Origin: Amphiduros pacificus
Lineage: Eukaryota; Annelida; Polychaeta; Phyllodocida; Hesionidae
Assembly: GCA_949316495.1 (NCBI GenBank)
Contig: OX439005.1
Span: 21,403,704-21,467,703 of the forward strand
Reading direction: 5' to 3'
DNA: 64,000 nucleotides
The translations under genes and the position numbers were made by a program. Under the pieces are notes generated by a model. The model did not search any database. It was given only the letters and a program-made list of their open reading frames with translations, and was not told the origin of the DNA. Below are positions 1 to 14,000 of this stretch, piece by piece. The stretch's first letter is position 1. Each line of letters opens with the position of its first letter.

Positions 1-38
1 TAATAATAATAATGATAATAATAATAATAAAAATAATG

Positions 39-119
<81 letters not shown>

Positions 120-150
120 TTAATAATAATAATAATATTAATAATAATAA
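1..150. repeat. TAA/AAT trinucleotide microsatellite
   Basis: Nearly pure (TAA)n with a few ATG and ATT interruptions, running to the left edge of the window, so its true length is unknown. From 151 to about 1040 I see only AT-rich non-coding sequence. By position it is intronic or upstream sequence of the ERO1 gene, whose first visible exon starts at 2074. Confidence 0.95.
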
Positions 151-1041
151 CAACAACAATCTTTTAAATTTGATTGGTAGTATTTTGTTTACCTCAGACA
201 AAAATCTTTCGCTTTTACTTTTTGAGAAATTGTTACTTATATATTCAAAAATATTACATATATCTAAGTTAAACTGAAAAAAAGATTGAAAAAAGATTGA
301 ACCTTGACAGGAATCCTATGTCAAGTGATGGAGAGTAGGCATATTGATATAAGATACCTGTCTTTTGGTAATGGAGTTGTGTAACTCTCACTTGGTAGCC
401 TTATTCCATGCTGTTTAAATAGAATTATCACATTCAGATTTAAAACCTTACTTTGACTTCCATAAATAGAACCACATTATTATTTCAACAAACAAATCAT
501 AACACATAGAACTTTGTTTTTCACTTAAAAATAGGGAGTGCATGATATCTTTCAAATTCAAGTAAACCAATGTGCTCGACAAAACATACATGTTTAATTA
601 AATTGTTTAAAGAATAAAAAGGTTAAATTGACTCAATCACAAATAATATATTATTTATGTTTTTCCATTACTGTGGCTTATTAAATAAGATATAAAGCAT
701 CAACCACGGGATGATGATATCAGTTATATTAATATCTTTTATATGTACAAAACATTGACTAAATCATGAATAATATCCTCTCCCATGATGTATTAGGCAA
801 AATATTTATCATCATGACCATCAGTTGATGGTATCTACTTTATTAACATTCCTAATGATGGAGTCATCTTGCAAAACAACATTTTATGACTTTTCTGATG
901 TATAGTTTCAGATATGGTCTTCTGTGTATTATACCATTTTAAAATGACCAAAACTAGACAATCTTTAGGGGCCTATTTTATGAAATTGTGACTTAAAGCC
1001 CCAGGCCCCCTTGTACCACTCTAGTGGACTCCTGGTCTGAC

Positions 1042-1936
1042 TCAATGCAATTCTCTGTATGCAATACTCTGTATGCAATTCTCTGTATGCAATACTCTGT
1101 ATGCAATACTCTGTATGCAATACTCTGTATGCAATACGAGACATATATAATACTCTGTATACACCACTCTGTATGCAATACTCTATATGCAATACTCTGT
1201 ATGCAATTCTCTGTATGCAATACCCTGTATGCAATACTCAGTATGCAATACTCTGTATGTGATACTCTGTATATGCAATACTGGATGTATGCAATACTAG
1301 ATGTATGCAATACTCTGTATGCAAAACTCTGTATACAATACTCTGTATACAATAGTCTGCATGCAATACTCTGTATACAATACTCTGTATGCAAAACTCT
1401 GTATACAATACTCTGTATACAATACTCTGTATGCAAAACTCTGTATACAATACTCTGTATGCAATACTCTGTATACAATACTCTGTATGCAAAACTCTGT
1501 ATACAATACTCTGTATGCAATACTCAGTATGCGATACTCTGTATGCAATACTCTGTATGCAATACTAGACGTATACAATACTCTGTATGCAATACTCTGT
1601 ATGCAATACTCTGTATGCAATACTCTGTATGCAATACTCTGTATGCAATACTCTGTATGCAATACTCTATGCAATACTCTGTATGCAATACTCTGTATGC
1701 AATACTCTGTATACAATACTCTGTATGCAATACTCAGTATGTGATACTCTGTATGCAATACTCTATATGCAATACTAGACGTATACAATACTCTGTACGC
1801 ACCACTGTATGCAATAGTTTGTATGCAATTCTCTGTATGCAATATTTTGTATGCAATACTCTGTATACGATACTCTGTATGCAATACTCTGTATGCAATA
1901 CCCTGTATGCAATGCTCAGTATGCAGTACTCTGTTT
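1042..1936. repeat. 14-bp minisatellite, about 60 units
   Basis: Tandem copies of a 14-bp unit (consensus ACTCTGTATGCAAT) with point variants such as GTATACAAT, CAGTATGC and AGACGTAT. Variant units occur in runs, which indicates higher-order duplication. The unit lacks stop codons in most phases, and 14 is not a multiple of 3, so long open frames appear on both strands. These are artefacts of the repeat. It sits about 140 bp before an ERO1 exon, in an intron. Confidence 0.95.
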
Positions 1937-2073
1937 GAGTGGGATATTGTGGGCCCATGAACTTAGATTCCTGATGATGTGATAAATTTTCTATGATGAA
2001 AATGTGATGGTCACAGCAATATAGATATATTCAATTTGATATTGATCACAATATATCATCCTTTCTTTTTCAG

Positions 2074-5000
2074 GATGATTTACCAGATGCCCTCAGACAA
2101 AATCATTCCAAAAAAAATAAGGTGAGCATTTGTTCATGCCAAAACAAGCTAGAATTTTTCGAGAAGCATTAATCAATCAATGAAGTTTTTATTCTACTTT
2201 GTAAAAATCATTGCTTTTAATGCATTTTATTTTTATTTTTTGGTAGTAAGAGTAATTTTTGAAAACTGCAATTTTTTTTCGCTCAGAAATTCAATTAATG
2301 AAATTTTATATATTGGTTGAGAAATTTTTTATTACTATTTGGTTGAGATGATAATTTTTCTGAGCACTCACTGGCATTGTACTACATCGAATGTGGCTCC
2401 AAACTTTCATATTTTGCTTATTTTACCTCCAGTACACCCAAGAAGCTAATGAAGGGGGTGAGAGATGTGAAAAGGACAATGAGTTAGGCATATTGGATCA
2501 CACCATCAGGTATGCAGCCTTCCCGCAGCACATATTCCCATCCTTCTTTTTGATGTCTTTATTTTTTCTCCTCGCCCAACAACATAACTAAATTGTTGTC
2601 CATCTTTGCAGTGATAAGAGTCGTGAGGCATTCAAAGTATGGAGTAGATATGATGATGCTCAGGATAACTTCTGTGAACTCGATGGTAAGCAACTTGTAA
2701 CCTCAATAAAACATTTGTTTAGTATGAGATGGTTAGAGATTTGCACTGTTTTTATGTTGGACATAAGGAATATTCCCTACCAAAACGACCCTGAACTCTG
2801 TTGTCAACGCATTAACATATCTAACCACTCAACATTGCCACACACTTAGGCATTTGTGCTATGTTATATGAGAAATATTGGAAAAGTAACGAAGTTCTGC
2901 CAAACACAATGTACTATTCAGCAGGATGCAAATTGGTTTTGCCAAGTAAACTTATAGATGTTGGTTCCCGCTTGTGATAATTACCATCTAGTTAAATAGG
3001 TTATGTTGCCTATTGAAAAGCAGTTAACACAGATGTCAGGAAGTTAAAAATATTGTTACTGGTTGACACAAGCTGAATAAATTACAGAGGTGATGGGGTC
3101 AATACTGATCAATACACCCACCAGCTGCCAGTTTATCCATGTCATGTTGTGCATTTGCACAATAACTAACAGTTAGTAACACGCTATGTGGCAGTGACTG
3201 GTACATTGCATTATGCAAAAGTGGACATCTCTAATAATGTAGATTGTAAAAAACTTTCAAGATCTATTCAATATTAAATGCTGTGATGTATCAAAAATAA
3301 AGAAATTAAATTTGATGTTTGAAATACTTATTGAAAATTACATATGTGTACTTACAGATGATAATTCAAATGATGCTTCCTACGTGGATCTGCTGCTGAA
3401 CCCGGAAGCATACACTGGCTACAAAGGCAGATCACCACACCGAATATGGCACTCAATATACAACGAGAATTGCTTCAAGTATGTCAGAATTTAAAGTATT
3501 AATATTTGGAGTGCAAAATTATAAAAAGAAAGCAAAAATAATTATTTGTTGTATATATTTTTTAATAGAAACAATATATACTAAATTTTAGTGATATACT
3601 GCACAGTAAATTTGTATTTTATCAGATTTTGCATCAAAACAAACTTTAAGAATCTCAACAGAATCTCAGTGGTAATATGTTTATTGGAGAGACTGAGGGT
3701 CAAGAACAACAAGAAAATGCTTTGATTTAATCAAATATTTGGATCTTGAATATAAATTGACATATAATTTACTTTCAGACCAGAAAGAAAGGATTATGCA
3801 ACCTTCATACCAACACAAACAGGTTAGTCATGATTATTTTTATTTTAATGAATGAAGATGCAGCTTCCACTTTGTAAATACTGCGTGCAATTGCAATATA
3901 ATGTAAATAATAGTTTGCGTTAAACAAAATAAACATAGAAATGTATGAAGGACAGTTGCATTTACTATCCTCCATACAACTTAGTGTATTAATAATTGCC
4001 TTGATTGTTTTAGAAAATATAGTTCACTACTTATATACATTTCTATATCTTTATAAATAGTAACTTTGCCTGATCGTTGGTAATTTTGCCGGATCATAAG
4101 TAATTTGCCGGATCATTGGTAATTTTGCTGGATCATTGGTAATTTTGCTGGATCATTGGTAATTTTGCCGGATCATTGGTAATTTTGCCTGATCATTGGT
4201 AACTTTGCCGGATCATTGGTAATATTGCCTGATTGTTGGTAACTTTGCCGGATCATTGGTAATATTGCCTGATTGTTGGTAATATTGCCTGATCATTGGT
4301 AATATTGCCTGATCATTGGTAATATTGCCTGATTGTTGGTAATATTGCCTGATCATTGGTAATATTGCCTGATCATTGGTAATATTGCCTGATTGGTGGT
4401 AATTTTGCTTGATTTCATTTATATGATGCTGTTGAAAGTGAAGTTTATATCAGCAAAATTATGCACTTCCTAGAATATTATGAAAGTATAGGACACTGTG
4501 ATTTACATAGCAATTTTAGAATCAGTGCCATTGAGTCAAAGCATCTATGTGAGTTCCCATATCCCAGCAATGCCATGGTGGGATGTCAGGTGAACCCCAT
4601 TTTGTCATGCACCTCAGGTATGACAAGAATGGGCACTGTACTGTAAATTCATTATGCTTTTGAGTTCCTGAAATCAGTAAATCTTGATGTGAATAGTTTT
4701 CAAATTCAAATGCAAATTTTTTTTAACACCTTTTCTATTGTGTCGTAGAATTTTGCTGATATATTAAGTGTATTAATGAAGCTTATTGTTTTGATTTGAG
4801 CATTTAATCTGTTGTATATCAGAAAATAAAACTGCTCAAAAGAATAAAACTTATTGCCCAGGAGGTAATGATAATCTAATCTCAGCATAACTGTCATCTT
4901 GGTCTGGTTCCCTGTCATGTGAACAACATGTCTCATTATCACACGTGATTCTGTTCAGTCAAATCTTCCTGTTTAAGTCCAGTTTGTGCATGGGTAAATC

Positions 5001-8000
5001 ACCATACCTCACGGATTGTCTGAATTTAATATTCTGTGTATTTCTGTGTATTTCTCCATACAACTTACCTCATGCTATCAATCAGGGATTCTTATTCAGT
5101 TCAATTGATAACGGTCACCGTAAAGTATTTTGGGATTCATTTTTCCCATATCACTCATTTTAAGTCCCACATGACCCTGATTTTAATCTTCTGACTTATT
5201 TCTGTTATATTTCTAATGAATAACCCCAAATGTAGGTCAGCCAGTGCCCAGTACTATACTATGATCAGAGATGATACAGAAAAACATGAACAAAGTTTGG
5301 CTCTCATGATATACAGAATTAATCTGTAGCAAATGAAGTTTTTTACAAATTGAGAATGTCAATAAGAAGGCCTTGACTGGAGGAGAAGAGGACAGGTTTA
5401 TTTTGCTGATTCTGTTATATGTGACATTAGCTTGCGGAATGTTGCATGTCCACGGAGTAATCAACTTGTGTGTTTTACCATCATTAATATTATTTAGGGA
5501 AAGAAAATGAAGGTAACTCTATTTGGTTTATTGAGATGCTTACTCTTAAGTGTTACTTAGTACTCTTTATCTCATAAATCTTTTTTTTTTTTTGACAGTA
5601 AAGATTTTTTTTATTCTTGCCTAGTACTTACCTTTACAAACCATAATGTTTTACACTTAACTGAGCTAGAATCTGCCAATAGGGAGTCTGGGATGATAAT
5701 ATTTTTCACATTAAATAACTGTTCAAATATTTTCAGCAATATAGACAATAATAAATTTAACGGTTTATGGATTTAGATTTTTTAACAGTTGATGCCAAAC
5801 ATCTTTTTGGTCATTCAAAAATGTAGCTGGATAAGTTCTCAACATCTATAAATTTACTCAACAAAGTTAACAGGAATTATACTACTGTGAAATAATCTAT
5901 ATTTTAACAGGCTTGATTGGTGTGTGACCAAATAGAGTCACACAATAGCCAAGCCTGACCAATCCTGCAACAGATTTGGTCTTGCTTATACATGCCCAAG
6001 CTGATGTTTTACACCAACTGATTTAAAAACATAGTAAATATATTTATCTAATTACACCACAAATATTTTCCTTATGAAAAATAATAATCTACACATATCA
6101 CACAAAATTAGTTTTAATACACTAACCCTTATATCCCTATTTGTTCAGAAAATGGCTCATTTTATTGAGGTACTGAAAGGTAACCTCTTAGTATTCACCC
6201 TGTCTGTCCGGTGTCTGGAGTCCGTCTTTCCAACCTTCCACCCACTCCTTTGTAACTTATTTACCTCCATATTGGGAGACATTGATCTACTTTAACTTTG
6301 TCTGTAAATTAGATCAGACAGCAGTTTGCAAGTGCAATGATAGAAAGCAGCACACAGTAAAAAAGCTAGGTCAGACATGAACTTTCTGATATAACAATGT
6401 ACATAATTTAAAGAAATCTGGCTGTGGACCATGTTTACTATTATTGTTGATACCACAGATTATTACAGTACCTTTTGTGATAAATTTGTCACAAGGTATC
6501 TAGTTTATATGGTGTGATGAATGGAACACGTTAAGAATTGAGGTGTTTCAGCTTCAGTATTTGGAGTTCCTGCACTTGAAGTTTAACTTGATATAAATTG
6601 CTAGGAACAACAAGTTTCCAAATCTTTATTTTCTTCCTTCTTCTCCGAAGCACATTATTTTAAAGAATAATCAAATGTTTCTATTTTCTGAACTCTATTA
6701 CAGGTCTAAGTTGTGTCATGTAATTTCTTTTCTTGGGACCCTGAAAAATAAATTTCCTGGTATTTCAATAGAACAAGGAATTTCTTTTGTGTTTGATCGA
6801 TTACCAGAGGCGGCATCCTAGATTATGAATAATTTTAGGTGTAACATTTTGCATGTTATGCTGTAATTATTGCAGTTAATGATTATCAGTATTTAATGAT
6901 ATCAGCAGGTGCAATTTTTCACCATTCATCTCCTCTCATGCTTCATGATCTCCTTATAAACAGTTACATCATTCCAGTTCCGGGCGGAAAGCGTGGCTGA
7001 GGCACAGGCAATTACGCACTTTGAATTAATTACTATATAATTCCCAAGGAAATATCATTATCACAATTATTTGGATGCCATCTCTGGTAATAATATTGTT
7101 GAGATGTGTTGCATAAGTGTGTGAGTTGGACTGCATTATACAGCAAATGTAAGGATAATTGATACATGTATTTAGCACAGTCTCTCATCTTAATGTGTAC
7201 ACTCCTGTATTCAGACTGTTGTATTCTGAAAACAAATTTGTTTAAGATTAAAGAGTCATACCAGCATGTGTATCTCTGGATTACAAGAAGTTGGTGCATA
7301 ACATGTATTTGGTCATACTTGAAGGTGACTTAATGAGGTCATGATGCTATTTAGTCATGTGACTCAATGAGGTCATGCTGGGTCAATTAACCCATACATG
7401 ATGCTGTTTAGTCATGTGACTCAACAAGGTCATGCTGGGTCAATTAACCCATACATGATGCTGTTTAGTCATGTGAATCAATGAGGTCATGTTGGGTCAA
7501 TTAACCCATACATGATGCTGTTTAGTCATGTGACTCAACAATTTCATGCTGGGTCAATTAACCCCTACATCATGTTATTTAGTCATGTGACTCAATGAGG
7601 TCATGTTGGGTCAATTAACCCATGATGCTATTTAGTCATGTGACTCAATGAGGTCATGCTGGGTCAATTAACCCATGATGCTATTTAGTCATGTGACTCA
7701 ATGAAGTCATGCTGGGTCAATTAACCCATGATGCTATTTAGTCCCATTTATTTGTGATCAGTTAGATATTCAGCGCCAGCTAATTATAAATGAAGAGTGC
7801 CAATTATTGAAGTGTTATGATGTTATATGGCACTCAATGTTAATGCCTTGTCACCATGTCTTTATAATGATGTGTATATTATCATATATGATGAAACATT
7901 TTAAATTCTATTATTATCAATATGTTTTGTTATTTACTTATATTTATTTATATAAGAGAATCAGAATCTTGACATAATTTAAGACACAGGTTTTTTTTGC

Positions 8001-11000
8001 CTTATATTGAATATGATGATTTTAAAAAAAAACCCTGATGCATATTGAGAGAGTTTCAATAAGCAATCAATGTGTGTCAATCTTTAATAAAGCCCAGTCA
8101 CATACAAGGACTATTTATCTGGCCCACATCTCAGCAACTTGTGGCAGTCCATTTGTGGTCTACACCCAGCTACAAACCAATACAAGGTCATTTCAGATTT
8201 TGACCTTGCAATTGTGATACATATTTTGATATTGGTTCATTATTTGAAAACAATAAAACAAAAAACAATGAGATGTAGACCTTATTCCAACATATCACCA
8301 TTGACCTTACCACATTTGTTCTTCCAGGCTGGGCTACCATAAGTTTGATTTTTGTATCTTTAATATCTTTGTAGCCCAAGACCTCAATAAGTTGTATATT
8401 CTAGTTTTTGTTTATTATTACGCACACACAATTTGATTAGTATTCTTAGTATTGAGTTATTATTTGACACATTATTTCCTCAGTGGCTAAAGTGGTCTCA
8501 CTCTATCAAGCTATCTTGATATAATTCTATGGCTAATGGCAGTATTCTTTTCCCCATATGTTTTTAGGATCACCATTAGAAGGTAAAACCCAAAGAACAT
8601 TGAATGCTTTGATATGTCAATGCATTTTCCTCACTATTTCCTGTTTAGATATAAAATTAGTTTTCTGATACGTTTTGCTGTATTGTTTGATCTCATTAAT
8701 CAAATATAATGCTTATGTTTGGTGTTGGATGTTATAACGCAATTAATATGAGTGAAAACATTTAATCCAGAGAAAAATTCATTTATTGAAATCTATATGA
8801 TATTTCATGATTTATAATCTTTAAAAAAAATATTTTAATGGATTTAAATGTGGATTTCACTTGTATAAATTGGTCCATTTTTATTTTTCCTATTCACCTC
8901 ATTATCCAATATTTCCTCCTGTAGTTTTCTTTATAGATTTTGTATCTGCAAACTTTGCCTGCTAACCTTTAAATCACCCATCATGTCTCATAACGAATCC
9001 TCAGTCCTAAAGATTTTTAAAAGCATTACTTATATATATATATATGAATGTATTAGTCCTCAACATGTTATTATCAATATGCATGATGTATTTCTTTCCA
9101 AATTTATGATTGGAACTCATAAATTCCTCTTAGAATGCATCTTTCAGAATTAACCTTTATGTGCTGCATACAGGAACTTTCAATTTGCCAACTTGAAAAT
9201 GGTTTTTATTCATTTATGACAAAAAATTTAACATTAAGACACCGAATCACACAACTCAAAATAAATTTTGAATAATATTTCTCCAAAAAATAAATTCAAA
9301 CAATTTTATTTATAATTTTAGAAAATGATTATTATAAGAAAGGATATGGATAAATTGCAGTATTTTATCAGGTTTTATGTGGTACGATGCAGAAAATTTA
9401 TAAGATATCCATTTAAACTTAAATGTTTTGTACTCAATCAAACAAGGCATGTTGATCAAGAATTAGTTTTCCACTCTTAGAAAAAGACAGCAATTCATAT
9501 TATTTTCTCACAGAAATAATTATACATATTATTCCTTGTGTTTCCAGTTTAATGTGATGTCTCTTGTCTGTGATATTGATGATATAGGCAATGCTAAATA
9601 TGAGAAGTTTACAGTGTGCATGTAAGACTTCATATTCAAAGTTAGTCAATATTTTATCAGTGACTGTCAGTGATTTGGTTTCGAAAGGTTATAGCCATTA
9701 AGAGGCATGGACAGTTTTTGGAAATAATTATTATAATGTTTGTATATTGAGTTAGCTCTAAGGTCTTGAATGGGTATGTGTGTTTCTCTGGGGAGATATG
9801 AGATTTAGACAAGAGATAATTGTGGTTTATCAAGAAAGGGAGTGAAATATAGAAATTTGGTATGGCATGAGAAATTATTAAAAAAAATTCTTTAGTTATA
9901 AGTGACAAGATCGGATAAAATTCTGGTGATCAAAAAGTAATTCATGGTTCACATTTATTATGTTAATTTTAATAGACAAGTGTATTGGTTTTGTTTCCAG
10001 CTATGATCCCAGTGAATCAAGGTATCTATGTATTACAGCATGAAAAATGTTCACAAGACGGTTGATGAAGAATGATCACAATCCCACGGCAATGTGCATG
10101 ACATTGATAGGTACACATGTGGGTCACACACAAAATAAAAACTGCATTATAGCAATACAAATCTCATGACTTAAACACTTTCACATTAGATATAACATTA
10201 TCTGTTAGGGAAGGAGTTCAGAGAAATATCCATGATAACATATAAACAAATCTTCATCAGTTATTGTTTAAAGTGCAAATCACCCATGTTAAATCACAAG
10301 TTTTATTTGCCCCATGCAAGTACTTAAAGTTTCAAACCTTTATTTGATCATGCATGAACATTATGACCAAACAGTCAAGCAACTGTTGAATGACCAAATG
10401 CAATCATGCAGTGGCACTGTATGAACTCGCCTGTTTTTGTTTGTGCATGACCAAACAGATATTTGGCACGAAATTTAAAATCACAATCTCTCAACCCAAT
10501 TAAAGACTGTCATATGTCAGAACTTATTGTACTTAAAAACACTAACTTACAACCAAAACTTGTATTTTTAAAGCTAATTTAATGGATTAATTGGTATAGA
10601 ATCAATAGCAAATAAACTTGATTGGCTATCCTCAATAGCAGATAAGATATTTGTTATTGAATGTGTCACAATCTGTTTTATATTGTAATCACTTCCACTT
10701 ACATATAACCTGAGAGCAATATAATTGATTATTGCTCTCAGATATAATTAAGTATATTGTCATTCATCACATTGGTAAAAATACTTGCTTAATACAGCAC
10801 TTTACACTTTGTCTCAAATGATAATATACATTTTCCCTTGTCTTAAACTGACTTGTGATGAAATGTAATCTCTCTAAACATGTATTACAATGGACACATA
10901 ATCTTCTGATTCATTGCTCATCTTGCAAATTAAAACAATTCATTCTTCATTAATGCCTTATGCTATTTAGTTTTACTAATAATATCTTATAAAGTGAGTA

Positions 11001-14000
11001 TATTTAAATATAAAAACAGCATAATTAATGATTTCAAATCATGTAGATGGCCTATACAGGTTAGTAATATTAAACAAGGTATTACTGGTTTTATTTTAGC
11101 TTGTATCACAGGGCATAAACTAATTAAAATTAGATCAACACAGATAAAACATTTAAACATCCACCAAAACAGCAGATATGAATTGACTTATGTGTAGTTT
11201 GTTTAGTTCTGTGCGTGTTGTATTGCTGTTATAAAGAGAGTCAGGGGCAGAGCAGCACACGACTTGTTCTCATGCCCTCTGGTGGTATATTGCTTACAGA
11301 TATGTGCCTGGAGAAGAGAGTGTTCTACCGCCTCATATCTGGACTTCACACCAGCATCAACATACACCTCTCTGCAAAGTATTTCTTCCCAGGTGAGTAT
11401 CTATAGAATACATCCTTTATCTGCATGCATAATGTTTACCACTTTTGTAAATTAGTTCAGGGTGATTTAAAGGTTAGCAGGCCTCATTGTAACCTCAATA
11501 CTAACATATCAATATTTGACACATTTCATATAATGATTATGATGGAAAAAAATAAAAACTTTGATAAAGTAATATTTAATCATACCCTTCCTTCCTGTAA
11601 TATATTGTCAATAAAAAATAGGTATGTAGGCTATGCTTCTGCCAAATATTTAGTCTGTAAATAGCTTGGTTGACAGTTTAGAAGATGATGCTGGTCTAGT
11701 ATAATCCTGTTCTTCTTATCTCTGTAATGCTATAAGTTTGACTTTATGTTGCAGATAAGCTTGGCTTGACACCTGGCAAATGGGACATGAATATTGAGGA
11801 GTTCCGCCAGAGATATCACCCGGAGACGACCAATGGGGAGGGGCCGCAGAGATTGAAGAACCTCTACTTTACATATCTGGTGGAAATGAGGGCTCTGGCC
11901 AAGGTGGCTCCCTACCTGGAGAAGGTTTGTCAGCATTCTCATCAAAATTATAATCTGATGGCAGGAAATGTGCTCAATGCCGGTATCCAATTTGTGGGTA
12001 GGATTCACAAAAAACAAAATGCCAACTTGAATTCTGATGTAAATGATGAGGTTTTGTCATAGCCAGTAAACAGAAGCAGAACTGGTTGAAGTAGTATCCA
12101 GATGCAGAACTATTTATGAGTAGAACCTTGTTGTGAAAGAGACCTGTGGTAGAAACATTTTCATAGTAGGAACATTTACCAACAAGAATTTTGCAGCAGT
12201 AGAAACTTGTGATAGAACCATTTTCCCCAGGAGCATATATACACCTGTGAAAAGTATATGACAGAAATGTTGTGATTATGTGATAACAGGAACATGTGAC
12301 CTGTAGAATTTTACATTCGTATGAATATGGGCCAAGGGCCCTTTGAGAAGTAGCGTTTATCCCAGGAGTAGGACCATGTATTTACCTCCTGAAAGCAGAC
12401 ACATTTTCCAGTAAAATATTGCTTAAGAAGAAACATATTGCCAAGTAGACCTTTATGTTATTAAAATCATTTGCCAAGCAGTAGAACCTTGTAACAGTGA
12501 CACGTGACTCTGATTTGAACCTTGTGATACATAATTTATTTGAGTAGAAATGTTACTGAAATATGTCTGCTATATCTTGCAGGAGGAATATTACACAGGA
12601 AATGATGTTAATGATAGAGAAACCAAAGAGGCTGTGAAGGACTTTCTCAAGGTTGTCAAGACCTTCCCAAATCACTTTGATGAGAGCAAGTTATTCCGAG
12701 GTTCTTCCCAGCAGGAGGTTGCACAGCTCAAGGTAAGACAAACTCTCTAACAGAGTGCATTTCTTTTTATATAGAATATAAATACAGTATTTTTTATTTC
12801 ACAATGAGATTTTAATATAAAATCAAGTAAAACAGATCACAGGATATTTTCCAGTCCTCTCACACAAAGAATATGGTGTAAAGTCAGAGAGAATATGTTT
12901 GATATTTGACTCTCACGTTGACCTAACTGAGGCCTCTGATTATGTAACTTGGATGTATTTCAGCACGACTTTAAATCACATTTCTACAATATTTCACGAA
13001 TAATGGACTGTGTGGGCTGTGACAAGTGCAAACTCTGGGGCAAGCTACAGGTAATTAACTCAAACTATATTACTAATTATCTCATTATTTATATAATGCA
13101 TTTGCTTTATTATTTGAAATATATTGATTTAACAAGGTTTATATATATATATATATATGCGTTTATCAACAGCAGATTAAGATATCACTAGCAAATAAGT
13201 AGATGTATATAACACAAAAAAGCGATAGTATACTTTGTAAATTTAAAATTGTTTGTTCATATTAGAATAGGAAAAGGTAAGAATCCATTGGGCATATTAT
13301 TCTCGAAGTGTGTCCATCTGCAAGTCATGTGACAATGGGTATTATGCAAATATCTTCTGAAAAGACAGAGGCATGTAGAACTATATGTACTGTTGTCTGA
13401 AAGAGGTGAAGCATACCGTTGATATTTATGTCAGACTGTTTTGAGAAATGGAAAGGAGATGGCAGACATTATTGCAAAAAAGATTGATTAGTGAAAATAT
13501 TCTTGACAAATTTTAAGATTGTTTCATTCACAACATGTTTTCGTTAGTTTATCTTTTCAATTAAATGATTCCATTTTATTTTCGCAGGTGACTGGTATGG
13601 GAACAGCTCTGAAGATTTTGTTTTCTGGGGAGGATTTTGGGGGAGAATCAACATTAACACAAGAGAACAAACATATGGAGCAGCCCTTCCAGTTCCAGCT
13701 GAGAAGACAGGAAATTATCTCCCTCTTCAATGCATTTGGAAGGTAAGAATCATGGTGATTTTAGTAATATTTAAACTGTGCATAGAAAATGTGTATCATC
13801 ACATAGAGAGAGGGCAGGACATAGTACACCATGGGTGGGATATTTTGTTGTCATAATCCAAAATTAATGGTCAGGTATCAATCTGTAAAATATTAAAAAT
13901 TGCCTTCAACATTGAACATGGCCCCAATAATTAAGGTTATACAAGATTGGGAATTCCTTATGTATTCACAAGTTCATCTGAAAAGATTAAATCATAGTTA

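Noticed and set aside
1024-1938. Open frames of 60-304 codons on both strands
   Set aside because: Products of the stop-poor 14-bp minisatellite; no splice context or family resemblance.
4061-4405. CRISPR-like regular spacing
   Set aside because: Head-to-tail minisatellite without unique spacers, in an animal intron.
5902-5924. 9-nt microexon-like match in the ERO1 intron
   Set aside because: CAG acceptor and GTGTGT donor fit the phase, but a 9-nt match like this is expected by chance. It shows why the other ERO1 candidates are weak.
11215-11299. ERO1 exon extended upstream in frame ([15 protein letters not shown])
   Set aside because: A TTGCTTACAG acceptor at 11299 gives a phase-matched exon, and the upstream residues show no ERO1 similarity.
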